A DNA stretch of 64,000 nt, taken from positions 11,974,001 to 12,038,000 of the forward strand of contig CM072866.1 of NCBI GenBank assembly GCA_036937835.1. The letters run 5' to 3'. The notes under the pieces were generated by a model, which worked only from the letters and a program-made list of their open reading frames with translations, was not told the DNA's origin and did no database searches. Below are positions 1-11,645 of the stretch, piece after piece. The translations under genes and the position numbers were made by a program. The DNA comes from Pampus argenteus (Eukaryota; Chordata; Actinopteri; Scombriformes; Stromateidae). Each line of letters starts with the position of its first letter. Positions within the stretch are counted from its first letter, which is position 1.

Positions 1-392
1 ACTTTTCTAATACAATCTCATCAAAAAGAAATAATGTTCTTGTTGTACTGCATTAATTATACAGGTATTCACGATATTGTGTCCAAAGTCTAAAGTTTCT
101 AAGTATTATGCAGCAGTTATTTCACTATTTTAACCAATTTTAGTGAAGTTTGGAAGATGTGGGCATTTTTCAAGCAGGGAGAGCTTAATGAAAGGTGCTG
201 TTGCATGGCGGACATTTTTGGAGCTTTACTTTGGAGTAAAGCAAAGCATTGATACCTTGTTTTGCAGTGGCGACCAGAGCCGCACCTTTGGCTAACTTAG
301 GTAAGTCATCAAAGAATATGAATTTAAATTAATTTAGGATGATTACAAATTGTTAGTAGTGCATGAACTTCTTATGAATTAAAGATACTCAC
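1..392 (-). other. myh10 intron after first coding exon
   Basis: This lies downstream of the GTGAGT donor on the minus strand. I see no sequence matching the next myosin exon and no repeat I recognise. Confidence 0.6.
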
Positions 393-737
393 ATAGATGA
401 GGCCAGAGTAGTAGCGGTCTTTGAGGTTGTGAAGCACTGAAGCCTCGTTCAGGCAGGTAAGCTCGGCCATGTCCTCTACCTTGCTGAACTTGGGCGGGTT
501 CATCTTCTGGATATCATCCTTGTTGACCACTGCCTTCTTTCCATTTTCTGCTAGCTCCACCACCACCTCATCTCCACGCTCCTCACGAACACCGGCAGCC
601 TCGAAGCCGTGGCGTTCTGATGGGATCCATACTAGCCTCTTGGCAGTCCAGTCGGCCTGTGCGGCCGGGTTGTAGACCACGGCGCGGTCCACAAAGAGGT
701 ACCGCTCCGGGTCCTCCTGTCCACTCCTCTGTGACAT
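393..737 (-). CDS. myh10: Non-muscle myosin II heavy chain, first coding exon (partial gene)
   Basis: This exon encodes the first 115 residues of a class II non-muscle myosin heavy chain, the actin-based motor of cytokinesis, cell shape and adhesion. The start MSQRSGQEDPERYLFVDRAV matches vertebrate MYH10 much better than MYH9 or MYH14. It continues through the small N-terminal SH3-like domain (about residues 30-80) and the family-invariant stretch around NPPKFSKVEDMAELTCLNEA, ending at RYYSGLIY before the ATP-binding motor core. The ATG has G at -3 and lies a few bases after a pyrimidine-rich acceptor (AG at 743-744). The exon closes with a GTGAGT donor directly after Tyr115, as in other myosin II genes. 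All later exons are to the left of the window. The family call is very firm; the myh10 paralogue call rests on the N-terminal tail. Confidence 0.93.
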
Positions 738-742
738 TGCTG

Positions 743-2812
743 CTGGGAACCAGAAGCAGAAAACACTAGGCCACCTGTAGTGAAGAGAGAAAGCATAACT
801 TTTATCTAACCAGTCAGAATTAATGCAGCTGACCAATTTCATGCTGTTCAGTCTAAAGACCACAGAAATCACCACTGTGACTCAGGATATTATGTAAAAG
901 GTCTTTTGAATAGGTATTTTCACAATTGACATTTTAACTTGTCATAGTAAGTGAAGCACAGGTGTTACTAATAACATTAACAATGTCTCTGTTTTATATT
1001 CAAGTGTCCATATAAGCCAAGACAATAGCTTTTGTTTCACGTTGTCCAGAAACGAAGACAAAGAAATGACAAAGTATGTGAATATCCATAAAGACAGCTG
1101 ATCAATCATGTGAGTTACATGTATAATTTTTTTAAATAAAATAAAAAATAATATACATACATCATCAGAGATGATAAAGGGAGAGCTACCATAACATAAA
1201 AGCCCGAATGCCTTTTGGCTGATAGCATGCTGACTCACATTTTAACCATAGAATAAGATATCAATTCAACCTCTCTGCTGCCAGTACAGCTGATTGTTGA
1301 AGTTGATGGTAAATTGCTTTCATGATGATGCAGTTTCTCTAATAGCTCCAGAGAAACTCAGACTGTATTTTAAGTAAAAAATCTTTCCTGTGAGCCGCAA
1401 GGTTAGTCAGGATTGTCTACACACGGCTCCCACCTCCAACATCACATATAAACACGGAAGTGGCTGGGCAGTAATGGAGGCGGTAGCCATGTATCCGTAT
1501 ATCGTACAATAAGTCAATGTATAGACATGATAATGTCGATAATTATGTCATCGTAAACTAAGTAGATATGTAATAATCCTGATTTAATCCTGGACCCTAT
1601 CAGTGTACCTGTAAGTGCGCAGTAAGTGTAAGTATCATTAAATGAACAAAGTGAGTGAGCAGAAAATACAACAATACTAACATACAACTTTTCACTTCTC
1701 AACTTTTTTCTGTCTTATTTGACAGTGTATGATACATCTTTGTGTTTTTTCAACTGCTGATTTGACCAAATGGGCATTTTAATTATGTCATGTTATAACT
1801 AATTTACAAGATTTTGACTCATATCTTATATATTTATACATTTTACATTTTTCAGTACTTTATAACTTTGCAAAACTTGCCATTAAAGAAAGCACCAATC
1901 CAGCTTCCAACTTGCTTCTTAATAATCTGGGACAACCTCAGCTGATGACTGCTCAGAGATATTTAACCTACAATCACGTCCCATGCCTAAACCAGGCGCT
2001 GGTTAGACAGGGATCTGGGTCAGGTCACGGGATGGAGTGTGGTGGCTGCTGCAGGCTGCCGTGTCACCGCAGCCCCTCACTCAGAGCTGGAAAAACAGTT
2101 ACTTTCATCCCTCATTCAGCTCTAGTAATGCAGTATGCAACATCTCCGGTGGGATACATCCACAAAACAGGGTCAGAAATGTGCAATTAGCTGTGAAAAT
2201 AGCTTGTACTGATATCCCTGCCGGGGACCAGGCCAAACAGCTGCATCGGCTCTGTTAGCTCGCTGCAACGTTAGCTCAAAGAAGTTGGCGTACTGTGCTT
2301 TCATATCCCACCCGCTCAAATAGATGCCTGCAAAGGACTCGACTGCACTGATTAACTCATTTAAGACAATGGAGGATGCACAGTTGCCATTTCACACAAC
2401 GGCAAGTCATTATAAGGTGAACGGAAATTCCAAAATATTTTTTTTTTATTTAAATGTGAGTTTTTAGGGATGAACTGAGCAGGCTCCTCGGGCATCATGG
2501 GTGTGGGTGGCTCTATACACGGCTGGGTGCGGACAATGAACACACGCTTCACTGTAGCTGTGAAACATTCAACTTCTAATACAGATATCTATCTCTCACG
2601 AAAATATTAATAAACGCCATAGTCTAATATAACAGAACAGCGCACAGGCTCTCTGGCGCCGGCTAACATTAGCAAAAGCTGATGGTCCTCCATCATTGAA
2701 AAGTCACGGCACAATAATCCGCTAGCTAACGGTAACTGTTACTGTTGCTAACCGCCTTCTAACTAGATCATTGTTAGAAAATGACCAGGCGAGGCTTTTC
2801 TGGTGAGCTTAC
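743..2812 (-). other. myh10 intron 1
   Basis: This lies between the putative non-coding exon and the ATG exon. It is AT-rich with short chance frames only. No coding exon, RNA gene or dated repeat could be supported. Confidence 0.5.
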
Positions 2813-3005
2813 CGTACGCAGCAGACGAAGAAACCCTTCCCAGAAGTTTATTGGTACCCAGTAGATGAGTGTAATAGTCCTCCAATGCGTGTTAAAATAG
2901 TCCCTCTCTCATCAGTGGTACTCCCCCACCATCCAGCACCCTCTCAACCGAACTCTCACCGGGTGGCCGGAGAGGAGGATGCACCGCTCTGCCGCACTCT
3001 CTTTT
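2813..3005 (-). other. myh10: Putative non-coding first exon (5' UTR) of myh10
   Basis: On the minus strand a good donor (ACG then GTAAGCTC) lies at 2812/2813. It is preceded by GC-richer sequence than its surroundings and backed by two CCAAT boxes. Vertebrate MYH10 has a non-coding first exon before the ATG exon, and the ATG exon here has an acceptor just upstream, so such an exon is needed. The right edge (transcription start) is only estimated. There is no start codon in frame with the coding exon. Inferred from splice signal and context. Confidence 0.55.
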
Positions 3006-3038
3006 TGAGCAACACCCACAACACAAATCTACAATATG

Positions 3039-3074
3039 ATTGGCTCACAAAGTCTGATGCCTAAGCCTGATTGG
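3039..3074 (-). promoter_or_regulatory. Paired CCAAT boxes upstream of myh10 exon 1
   Basis: Two minus-strand CCAAT elements (plus strand ATTGG at 3039-3043 and 3070-3074) are 31 bp apart, about three helical turns. They lie just upstream of the putative first exon and in its orientation. Paired NF-Y sites with this kind of spacing are common in TATA-less vertebrate promoters. No TATA box is obvious. The promoter role is inferred from position. Confidence 0.45.
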
Positions 3075-3075
3075 T

Positions 3076-4869
3076 CCAAAATAATTTCCATCCCAAAAGT
3101 TTGATATTTGACGACTGCCGCTCAAGCTATCGACACCTGCAGACTGCCGGATGCTGCTGCGGTGTTAGACGCTTGGTTTGTAATATCTGTAATTCCAATT
3201 AGTGACTTATATTATAGTCAACTTATATATAATGAGAACATATGTATATGTGTTTCTCATACACGCACTCGTTTCCCTTCAAATTATTGAATCCTGGAAC
3301 GTTACTTATTTGTAATTTTGTAGGCTATATAGCAAATTACTGCTATCAAAATTATAAATTATAAATACATATCTGTTACTGTGCCATGTTACTTATCATA
3401 TAGCATTATTCCTATACTAATGTTTCATCCAGTATTGTCTAATCAATACCAAATTCCAAGGCAATCCATCTTATAGACATTAAACAAGAAAAGCATTAAA
3501 AAAGTCAAAAGTCAAGTGTGTGTGTGTGATCTGTTATCTCAGTCATGTTAAATATGTCTGCTTTATTTGCTATGGTTAATCAATTACATTGCCAACAGAT
3601 TTTTCTGTGTCTAAATAGTGCCCTCTGTCTGCATCATAGACATTGTTACTGCAGACACGTGCCTCTATATAAAATTAACTAATAATGAAGAGCTGCAAAA
3701 ACACAATTTACTTTGATAATCAATAAATGTCAGAATGCCCTAAAGAAATCAAGCAGTAGTGGAAGACGTATTCAGAGTCTTTAAGTAGAAATAACTATTG
3801 TTTCATTAGTACTGAAACCATAACGTGTAAGCAACAGTTTAATGTTGCAGCTGGTTGCTTTACATACTTTATATACTATACTGAATAATTTAACCTATAA
3901 AATAAAAATTTACTAAAATACAAATAAACAAAAATCACCATATTTTATTTATAAATTGATTATATGTAAATTATTAAAAATCTTAATGTTACTAGTACAA
4001 CACTTTCCATGTAATATATTGGAGTATAACTGGATAAAAGTATTCTCGTTGATGTGTCAAGAGTTTCACAGTATTGAGCATCACTGTTAATAAAATAACA
4101 CAATTAAGGCATAATGCTACACTATCATCAAGAAAATCACAGGGAAAAAATAACAGTAGAAAATTGTGTGCATAGTTGTAAGGCTCTTGATCTGGGACAT
4201 GTTATTAACGACACCTGTATGTTTCTACTACTGCAGGTTAAAATTTATACAGAATTATCTCAGGAACACTCTGTGTTCAGTCTCTTACTCAAATTACAAA
4301 ATGTTTTCTATTTGACTTTCTGTCTCTAATAGGATGGATTTCTCCTTGTACTGTATGATTGTTGAACGTCTTTACAAAAAGGCAGCTGTGCAAGCATCCT
4401 CTCTGGCCACATTTTCCATGCAGGAACTGCAGCTCTGTGCAGTTACACAATATTTAGTTTCCGGTACAAACAAACAGAGGTTGCACTTATTTCAGTTGCC
4501 CACAGGATGAAGCAGTGGAGGAAATACTGGAACAGTAGTTTTGTCATGGGAAGTTTTGGATAAAGGTATTTTACAAGATGGCCCTAAGAAGCCCAGTCTG
4601 AGAAGATTTTTAATGAATAATTACAAATCTAAATAATACTGTTGATGGGAAGACCGACACAATAGAGAGTGAACTGTGAAACTAGTCAGTATGAGGCTTG
4701 TTGACAGATCTTCAGTCATCTAGGTCACAGGGCATCATACATCATACTTTATGAATTATGTGTAAGTGTTGGTAGTACAGAAAAAATTAAAAAACAAGCC
4801 AACTAACTGTATGCTATGATACATGAAGAAAAACAATGGCTGGTGTAAAATGACATTTAGCAAGAGGTC
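3076..4869. other. AT-rich intergenic DNA
   Basis: No open frame with protein-like composition and no recognisable gene or repeat was found, apart from a short GT run near 3517-3528. Confidence 0.6.
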
Positions 4870-5975
4870 TGAATGGTTCATATCGTATCTGCAGATCGGA
4901 AATGTATTTTGACCTTAAACCATTTAGTGCTTTCTAAACCAAGAGCAGTATTTTGAAATAAATTATTTGATAGACAGTAAGACAGTGTAAAGATCTGAGA
5001 AATCAAGTGATATGATCTACCTTTTTGGTCTAACTGAGGACTCAAGCAGCAGCATTGTGAATCAGCTGCAGGTGTCTCTTCAATTTTTTTAGACGCTGTT
5101 ATGGTAGTCGAGTCTACTGAAGATAAATGCATGGACAAGTTTTTCCAAATCCTGCTGAGACATAAGTCCTTTAATCCTTGATATATTCTTCAGGTGATAG
5201 TGGGCTGACTTTGTTATTGTCTAAATGTTGAATTTCACATCTGACTCCATGAATGCACCAATATGTCTGGATGGCTTGGTTTGTGGTTTTTTATCATTAC
5301 TTACTGAAGCTGAGTGCAGATTTTTAATTGTTCTTCCTTTATTAAATTATGGTAACATATTTTCTTGTTTTCCACAATCTGAGCCAGTGTGAGCAAGTAG
5401 ATATTGAACAGAAGAGACACCAGAATGGAGCCTTGGGGAACTCCCTATGTAATTTTTGTCTTCTCAGATTTGTAATTACCTATAGAAACAAAGTAGTCCC
5501 TGTCCTTTAAGTAGGATTCAAACCAGAATGTCCCACCCGGTTTTGTAGTCAGTCTAGTAATAAGTTATGGTTGACCATGTCAAATGCAGTACTGAGATCC
5601 AGTATTACTAACACTGAAATTCTGCCACTGTCTGTGTTCAAGTGGATGTTATTGAAGACCCTAACAAGAGCCGTTACAGTGTTGTAATGTGGTCTGAATC
5701 CTGCCTGGAAGTTGCAGCTGTGAACACCAATGATTTTACTTAAATGGGAGCTTTGATATGGGCCTTGAATAAATATTTCACTGGTGTTTTCAATACACCA
5801 TTTTGTGATTACTTCAGTTTGAACATTTGTATGCATAGAGATAGCTTTCTCAGAAAACACACAGTAATGATCAGATAGAGCAACATCAGTCACTTCAGCC
5901 TTAGAAATGTTCAAACCCTTGGAGATGATTAAGTCCAGAGTGTGCCCCTTGTTGTGTGTGGGGTCCATCACATGC
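4870..5975 (-). mobile_element. Decayed L2-type LINE, endonuclease tail and reverse transcriptase
   Basis: Read on the minus strand, the segment keeps the order of an L2-clade LINE. First comes the end of the endonuclease (DPTHNKGHTLDLII, then VALSDHYCVF). Then comes the RT fingers and palm (FQAGFRPHYNTVTAL and LDLSTAFDMVNHNLL), a GVPQGS-like motif near 5425-5450, and the C-terminal ALNGL/YEP region near 4880-4930. The part linking endonuclease to RT and the YADD catalytic box are missing, so there are internal deletions. The frame also changes several times and has stops. The longest intact stretch is 140 codons (5549-5971). It is inactive. Confidence 0.85.
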
Positions 5976-8590
5976 TGAGTCCAGTCCAGTCAGTATACAA
6001 TGAAAACACCATACCTGTCATACATCAAATGTAGAAATACATTTACAAGAATTAAAACAGTTTTATTTATTTAATATTCAACAAAACTAAAAACTATTAA
6101 GTTGTGTTTTTATTTTAACCAGAATTTAAAGCAAAATACTTATTTGCTGTGATTTATTGTGTCCAGTGTAGCAACAATCAATGTAACAATCAGCACTGTT
6201 TACATCTCTGCTCCAGCTCTGCTCTGTCATTGTATGACTTTACCTTGGTATTGTACCTAAATGTTAAAGGCAGCAGACAGTAGAGGGCAGCAGCAGTAAA
6301 CAAAAAAAAATGCAGTTCTATATGAGGTTCTCATTAACTGGATGGCAGTCTTAATATATTTGTTACTCACATTTTCACGTTGTATACTGCATGCCAAATA
6401 CAGAAACTGTACAAGTTTAATTCATGCTGGTTTTAAGCATTTATTAGTCAAATTACCTATTCTAGATTTACAGTAACATTTTCTGTCCATTTGTCCTCAT
6501 ATCTCACTCTTTCCTTAAGCTCACTCAGTATCACTTTATACGTGAATCAGTTGTGCGTTGCAACACAGTTGTGCGTTGCCACACAGATTCATCAATCACA
6601 AAATAGTAGACTGACTGAATATATTTCTTTCTTAATTTCATGTCACATACTGAGCACTGGCATAGCTTGAGTGACAGATGCAAGATGTCTGAGCGAGTTA
6701 TTTCATCTTGTCTTGACGAATGACAGAGTGACACCCTTTGGTCTACCATTTTGCTAAATGCCGTGACAGCTCCGTTTCTCAATTGTTGGCTTCTCCAGTC
6801 GCCTCTGTGGCATAATAGACCTGTCATCAGCATCGTCCTCCACCATCCTTCTCCTGCTTTTGTCTAGACAGCAGTTTATTAAACAAAAAGATGGAGATAT
6901 CTTTTTTTTCTTCTTGCAAGCAGTAGATAAGGAATGTCAAATGTGGCTTTTTCAATACCACTGTGCCAGATTGGATAGAGATAAATGTTTGACCTCTTTG
7001 GGCACTGCCTTTGTTTTTCTGCACAATTATAGATTGATGGGCTCTTTTGGCACTTGCTCTCTGCAAAAACCTCAATCTTAATAAGTAATTTTGTTCTAAA
7101 AATTTCATTTTCTTTGGTGGGGCAAAATCAGTCAACCTATTTCCAAAATAGATCATTTCACTTGAAATATTCTCTAGAATCAAGTGTCATTTCTATTGAT
7201 TTTATTTTTTAATGTTTTCATTCCTTTTACCGTAGGACTCACTAGACTCTGGCAGGGCCATAGCTACCATTGAGGACACTGGGATAATGAGCACAATATT
7301 TTTCTTGGAAATTTTAAGTTTAAGCAGCCTGGTGAGAGTTTACATTGGGCTTAATTGGATTCATGACCAATATGACTAAAATATCTTTGTTTTTAACCGC
7401 AATTTGCTTATGAAGACTTAGACTATTACTATGGTATTACTATGACTGTGGTGAATGATTCAGATTTAGGATTTGAAAGGTTATATATATATATATATAC
7501 CATATATGTATGGTTTCGGGGCTATGGTTTTTATATACCGTATATATATATATGGTTACCATATACGTATGGTTTCGGAGCTATGGTTTTTGGAGCTCCT
7601 GAAGTATCAGTCAGTCATTGGAGTGGGTTAAACAGAGTGCCAAGATGAGATATAAGCAGGCAATTTTCCAACAAGGGCTTTGTTGAATCATTACTGTATA
7701 TCTCAGACAGGGAAGGCCAGCCAACTTGATAGAAAGCAGGGGTTGAGTAATGAATCTGAAGGCCAACTAGTAAATGAAATCAAGATGCCTCAGAGAGGAA
7801 CAAGCAGTTTGTCCATATTTGACATCCCATTGTTTCAACAATCTTCTTACAGACGGAAACTGCTATTCTGTTACACTACAGTGAATCCAATTGGTTCTTC
7901 AAAATTTACTGTGTTGATCATATTCATATAAACCCCAAAATGAATGAATAAAGACTATTGGCAACATAATGTTAGCAGATGTTACAAATTTGCAACACAT
8001 GAGTGTTTTTGCATCACAGATCGTGAATCACAGGCTTGCAGGCAAGTAACTGAATGCACAAACTTGCACAAACTTTTGCTGACACTTGTCAACACTTGTG
8101 TCTGGAAAAAGGGTTAATGAGAACAGTGAGAGTGAACCAGAAGTGAAGGAGGGGCCGTAAAACCAAAAGAATAAGCTGAAAGACACTACAACACTGTAAT
8201 AGAATATGAGGATAATCTTATTACATAAAAGTAGTAGTCATTGTTAAAAATATTGATTCAAGCAATTTTAGATTCATTTCTCAGAAGCTAATTCAAAAAA
8301 AGCAACACCAAAAAGAGTATCATCTGCAAAAAAATGAATTCTGCGATCACACACACATTTAGCTGTAATGTTTTTATATCTTGGATACATGCAGAGGAAA
8401 AGTATATCTGTTCCAATACAGCTACTATTACTACTATTACTGCTACTACTAATAACAATTATTAGCCTTTTATAGTTTTTTTACTATCTACTTTGTCAGT
8501 ATGTGTCTCCACAATAGAGAATTAGACAAACACCTTCTCCCAGAGTGGATGTATCAATATGTGTGCAGACATATAGAAGGTTGTCAGAGA
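5976..8590. other. Intergenic DNA between the LINE and cytoglobin
   Basis: It holds two minus-strand open frames (6531-6833, 6827-7183) without recognisable domains or splice context, a short AT-rich tandem repeat at 7.5 kb, and otherwise nothing I can name. Confidence 0.5.
7483..7591. repeat. Tandem repeat of about 60 bp, rich in TA palindromes
   Basis: A unit beginning with ACCATATATGTATGGTTTCG is repeated about 60 bp later with two or three substitutions. Each copy contains TATGGTTTCGG followed by GCTATGGTTTTT, and (TA)n tracts separate them. The tracts make several self-complementary stretches. Confidence 0.7.
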
Positions 8591-8596
8591 CCCTTG

Positions 8597-8624
8597 ACTC
8601 TCTCTCTCTCTCTCTCTCTCTCTT
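8597..8624. repeat. (TC)n microsatellite
   Basis: An uninterrupted CT/TC run lies at the start of the pyrimidine-rich block upstream of cytoglobin. Confidence 0.9.
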
Positions 8625-9233
8625 TAGACCCCCCCTCCTCTCTCTCCCTCCCTTTCTGTCTGTTTTTCTCCCCACCCAGCTCTCATTCCATCAGGTCCTC
8701 ACAACCCTCATGCCACATCCTCCAACGCTTTATCTCCTCCACCAGAACTAGAGGATCAGGGATAGGGAGAAGAGAACAACATCAGCACCACTGACAAGGA
8801 TCTCTCTCACTGGGGGAGAGAGAGGGGAGGAGATCAGAGGATAAGTGTAATGAGTGAAGAACAAGAAGAGAGAAGAACTGTGAGAGAAATAAGTTTTTAG
8901 GTGGAGGGAGGACAAAGGGATAGTAGAAGAGGAGAGAGTACAAGGGTGAGCTTGGAGTGAGAGAGCTTGGTGGGTGGCAGTGGGGGCTTCATTTTCCATT
9001 TTCTTTCTTTTTTGGGGGGGAGCGGGGGCTGTGATTGCAGCCTGCCTCCTATTTTCTCCTTCTCCTCTCCCCCACCTCTTCTTCCTCCTCCTCTCCGCTC
9101 CTCTTCTCACCCCAACACTTCACTCCCAGCTCCCGCCGTGGGGTCTCAGCTCTCTATCACCCTCCCCCCCTCCCTCGCCCCCTACCTCCCCCGGGCGCTG
9201 CTGGGAGCCTCCGGGCTGCTGCGCCGCAGGAGG
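8625..9233 (+). promoter_or_regulatory. Presumed cytoglobin promoter and 5' UTR
   Basis: This is the DNA immediately before the first cytoglobin exon. The plus strand is almost all pyrimidine to 8720, purine-rich from about 8800 to 8960, and pyrimidine-rich again from 9040 to 9180. The transcription start cannot be fixed from the sequence. GC content rises sharply from about 9120, as expected near a vertebrate promoter. Several overlapping open frames here are an effect of the biased composition and are not taken as genes. Confidence 0.4.
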
Positions 9234-9433
9234 ATGTCTCGCAGGGAGTCTCCGCCGCCACCGTCGCCACCTACAACTCCGCACCTGCTCGGAGTGCGGA
9301 GAGGAGACATGGAGTGCGAGGATCGACCGGAGCGCGGCGAGCCGCTGTCCGATGCCGAGAGAGAGATCATCCAGGACACGTGGGGGCAAGTCTACAAGAA
9401 CTGCGAGGACGTGGGGGTGTCCGTGCTCATAAG
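9234..9433 (+). CDS. cygb2: Cytoglobin exon 1
   Basis: Cytoglobin is a widely expressed hexacoordinate globin that binds O2 and NO and acts in NO and redox handling. This exon encodes the N-terminal tail, helix A and most of helix B, ending VYKNCEDVGVSVLIR. Cys of KNCEDVG is the conserved B2 cysteine (human Cys38). There are two in-frame starts. The ATG at 9234 gives a 198-aa protein with a proline-rich 25-residue extension. The ATG at 9309 (MECEDRPERGE) gives 173 aa. The second lines up with human MEIERRER and gives the usual fish length, so I prefer it, though both have a good Kozak context. The exon ends at the classic globin B12.2 intron, splitting the Arg codon AG/G with a GTGAGT donor. 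Confidence 0.93.
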
Positions 9434-10950
9434 GTGAGTTTTGTCAAAAGGTGAAATTCATTTATAAACTTAAACATTTGGCTAAGAGCGAAAGAACCTA
9501 TCACAAGCACGAGATTAGTAAAACCATCTTTACAGTTTAAGATGCTTGTTTAAAGCTGCTCGATCTGTATCTGTAGTTGCAGCATGTTTGGATGTAGATG
9601 CTTTATACTCCCAATGAATCTTGGTTCCTTTAAAAAAAAATTATTGTCAGTGATCAGTTCCACCTATTTAGTGGTTGAGGAGATAATTTACAGGATCTCT
9701 GTCTTTATTCATCTTCTGTTCTGGGCATATTGTTGTTTTACAATATTGTTCTTTATTTTTACATAAGGCAAAGGAAAAGAGGTCTTTTTTTTATTAAAAT
9801 CAGCACAAGTGTCACTGTAATAGAGCTAATCTGTAATGTTACAGCAAATAACAATCACTACAAATGAATGAAGTGAGTTATGTTAAAATACAAGATTGCA
9901 TAAAAAAGAATCACATCTTTTTGGTTTATTTGTAAGACGCACGATCGATTGGTTATAATATGTTATTTACATCTCTGCTGATGTAAAAGGAGAATTATCA
10001 ACAACCTCTCTTTCCTGTTGCTACAAATACAGAGGTAACATATCCAAAATGTGGTGAAATGTGATATAAATGGGTAAATCTTATAGTACTGAAACTAAAC
10101 TAAAAATGAAATTGAATTGAATTGAGAAAAATGGTTTGAAACATTTCAGAATGAGACTTTCTTGATGTCCAGGGAAGAAATGTAACCGTATAACATAAAC
10201 ATTATAATGTATAATTAGGGTCGTGTTTGCATGTTTGTAGCAGTGTTGTAATGACAACTGCAGCATAGAGTATACCTTCATACATTTATGTAACTTCTCT
10301 GCGTTGCAAAGCAATTTTTGCAGTAGTGGCCACAGATAGAATTGCAGGTCACATGATGCCCACGTGTCCCAGAAAACTTTTCCCATGTACAGTAATTAAA
10401 AAATGCAAAACTGTAAAATGATTACAAATATTTTCTGAGCATCACTTGTCATCTGGCCGGTTTGTCCACAGTAGGACATATGCTTGAGGAAACCTGAAAA
10501 ACGATTTCTGTGTATTTGCCCAATGAGCAACTTTTAATGTAACGATTTGAACAGCTCTATCTTTGAACACTACATCCATCCATGATCCCTACAAGAAACA
10601 CATGCTTAACCATAGTCCCTACTTACTACAGTAGTCATTTTTGTTTAACAACAAACTCTCACCTAACCTCAGCATAACCTTGTCAACTGCACAACAGCTC
10701 AACGATACCAGAGGCACTATGTTGCACTTCAGTGCTATATCGCTAGTTTTTATAAAGTCCCACCCTCACACACCTCTACACACCCGCCGGCCAAAGGTTG
10801 ATGCCCAGAAACTTCCTGAACACAGCAAAATAAGAAAATACAGGCAGGGGGCAGACATTATTGAGAAAAATCTTGGGAAAATCCTACTCTGAATTACACG
10901 ATCTGAAAGGAGTAATTTAGAGTGTCTTAGCATCAACACTCTGCATAGAC

Positions 10951-10971
10951 CACACACACACACACACACAC
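10951..10971. repeat. (CA)n microsatellite
   Basis: Short uninterrupted CA run. Confidence 0.9.
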
Positions 10972-11594
10972 TTACATTTTGTTCTGCACCCATGTCCTCA
11001 ACCTCTCACCAATAATTGACTTGTGACCAGTGTAGGGAAGGAAGGAACATCACATTCCTCTTTCATTAAGCTGGTGAAGATATTCTCTATAGTTCACTTC
11101 TTCTTTCGCTGAATGTCTTTGAGATGGTGAATATGTTAAATTTGCCTCTAATATTTCCATCTTTGGATAAACTGTGAGCACCTTGTTTTTACATTATTCA
11201 TGGCTCTCGCTCTCACCCATGTACTGCCTTCTTAAGTTGTCAAAATTTATTCATAAACATAAAAATCAAACAGTTTTTGCAAGGCCCTAATCTTCAACAG
11301 GCAGATATTCTCTGTGAAGCATCACCACCGTGTTTCAGACTAACTGGATGTAACATGGCTTGACTGTTTGTTCTGCTTCTTTTCATGTACGATATGCTAA
11401 AGTAACACTAGATTTTTTTAAATGTCCCCAGCTAACCTATCTCAGTGTTACACTAAGAAAGCCCTCAAGGGCTTGTTAAAATGGACAGCGAGTCGTAGCC
11501 AAGGAGACTGATGTGAGTGAGACTAACTGATTTTTGGTTTAGGGCGATGAGAATCCCAGGGGGAGAGAGTAGAGGGACACAGAGCATCTTTCGT

Positions 11595-11645
11595 GCATGT
11601 GTGTGTATGTATGTATGTGTGTGTGTGTATATATATATATATATC
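11595..11645. repeat. Compound (GT)n / (TA)n microsatellite
   Basis: A GT-rich tract with GTAT interruptions passes directly into an uninterrupted TA run. Confidence 0.9.

Noticed and set aside
6531..7183. Two adjoining minus-strand frames of 100 and 118 codons
   Set aside because: They overlap in different frames, match no family I know and have no promoter, splice or poly-A context. Kept only as unexplained.
9120..9389. Minus-strand frames antisense to cytoglobin exon 1
   Set aside because: Composition artefacts of a GC-rich exon, without homology or splice signals.
8967..9454. Three overlapping plus-strand frames of 139-156 codons
   Set aside because: Low-complexity frames of the CT/GA-rich block. 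Only the frame containing MECEDRPERGE joins to exon 2 and has globin similarity.
10941..10975. CRISPR-like or other regular array
   Set aside because: Only simple CA repeats; no spaced direct repeats of that type occur anywhere in the window, and the DNA is eukaryotic.
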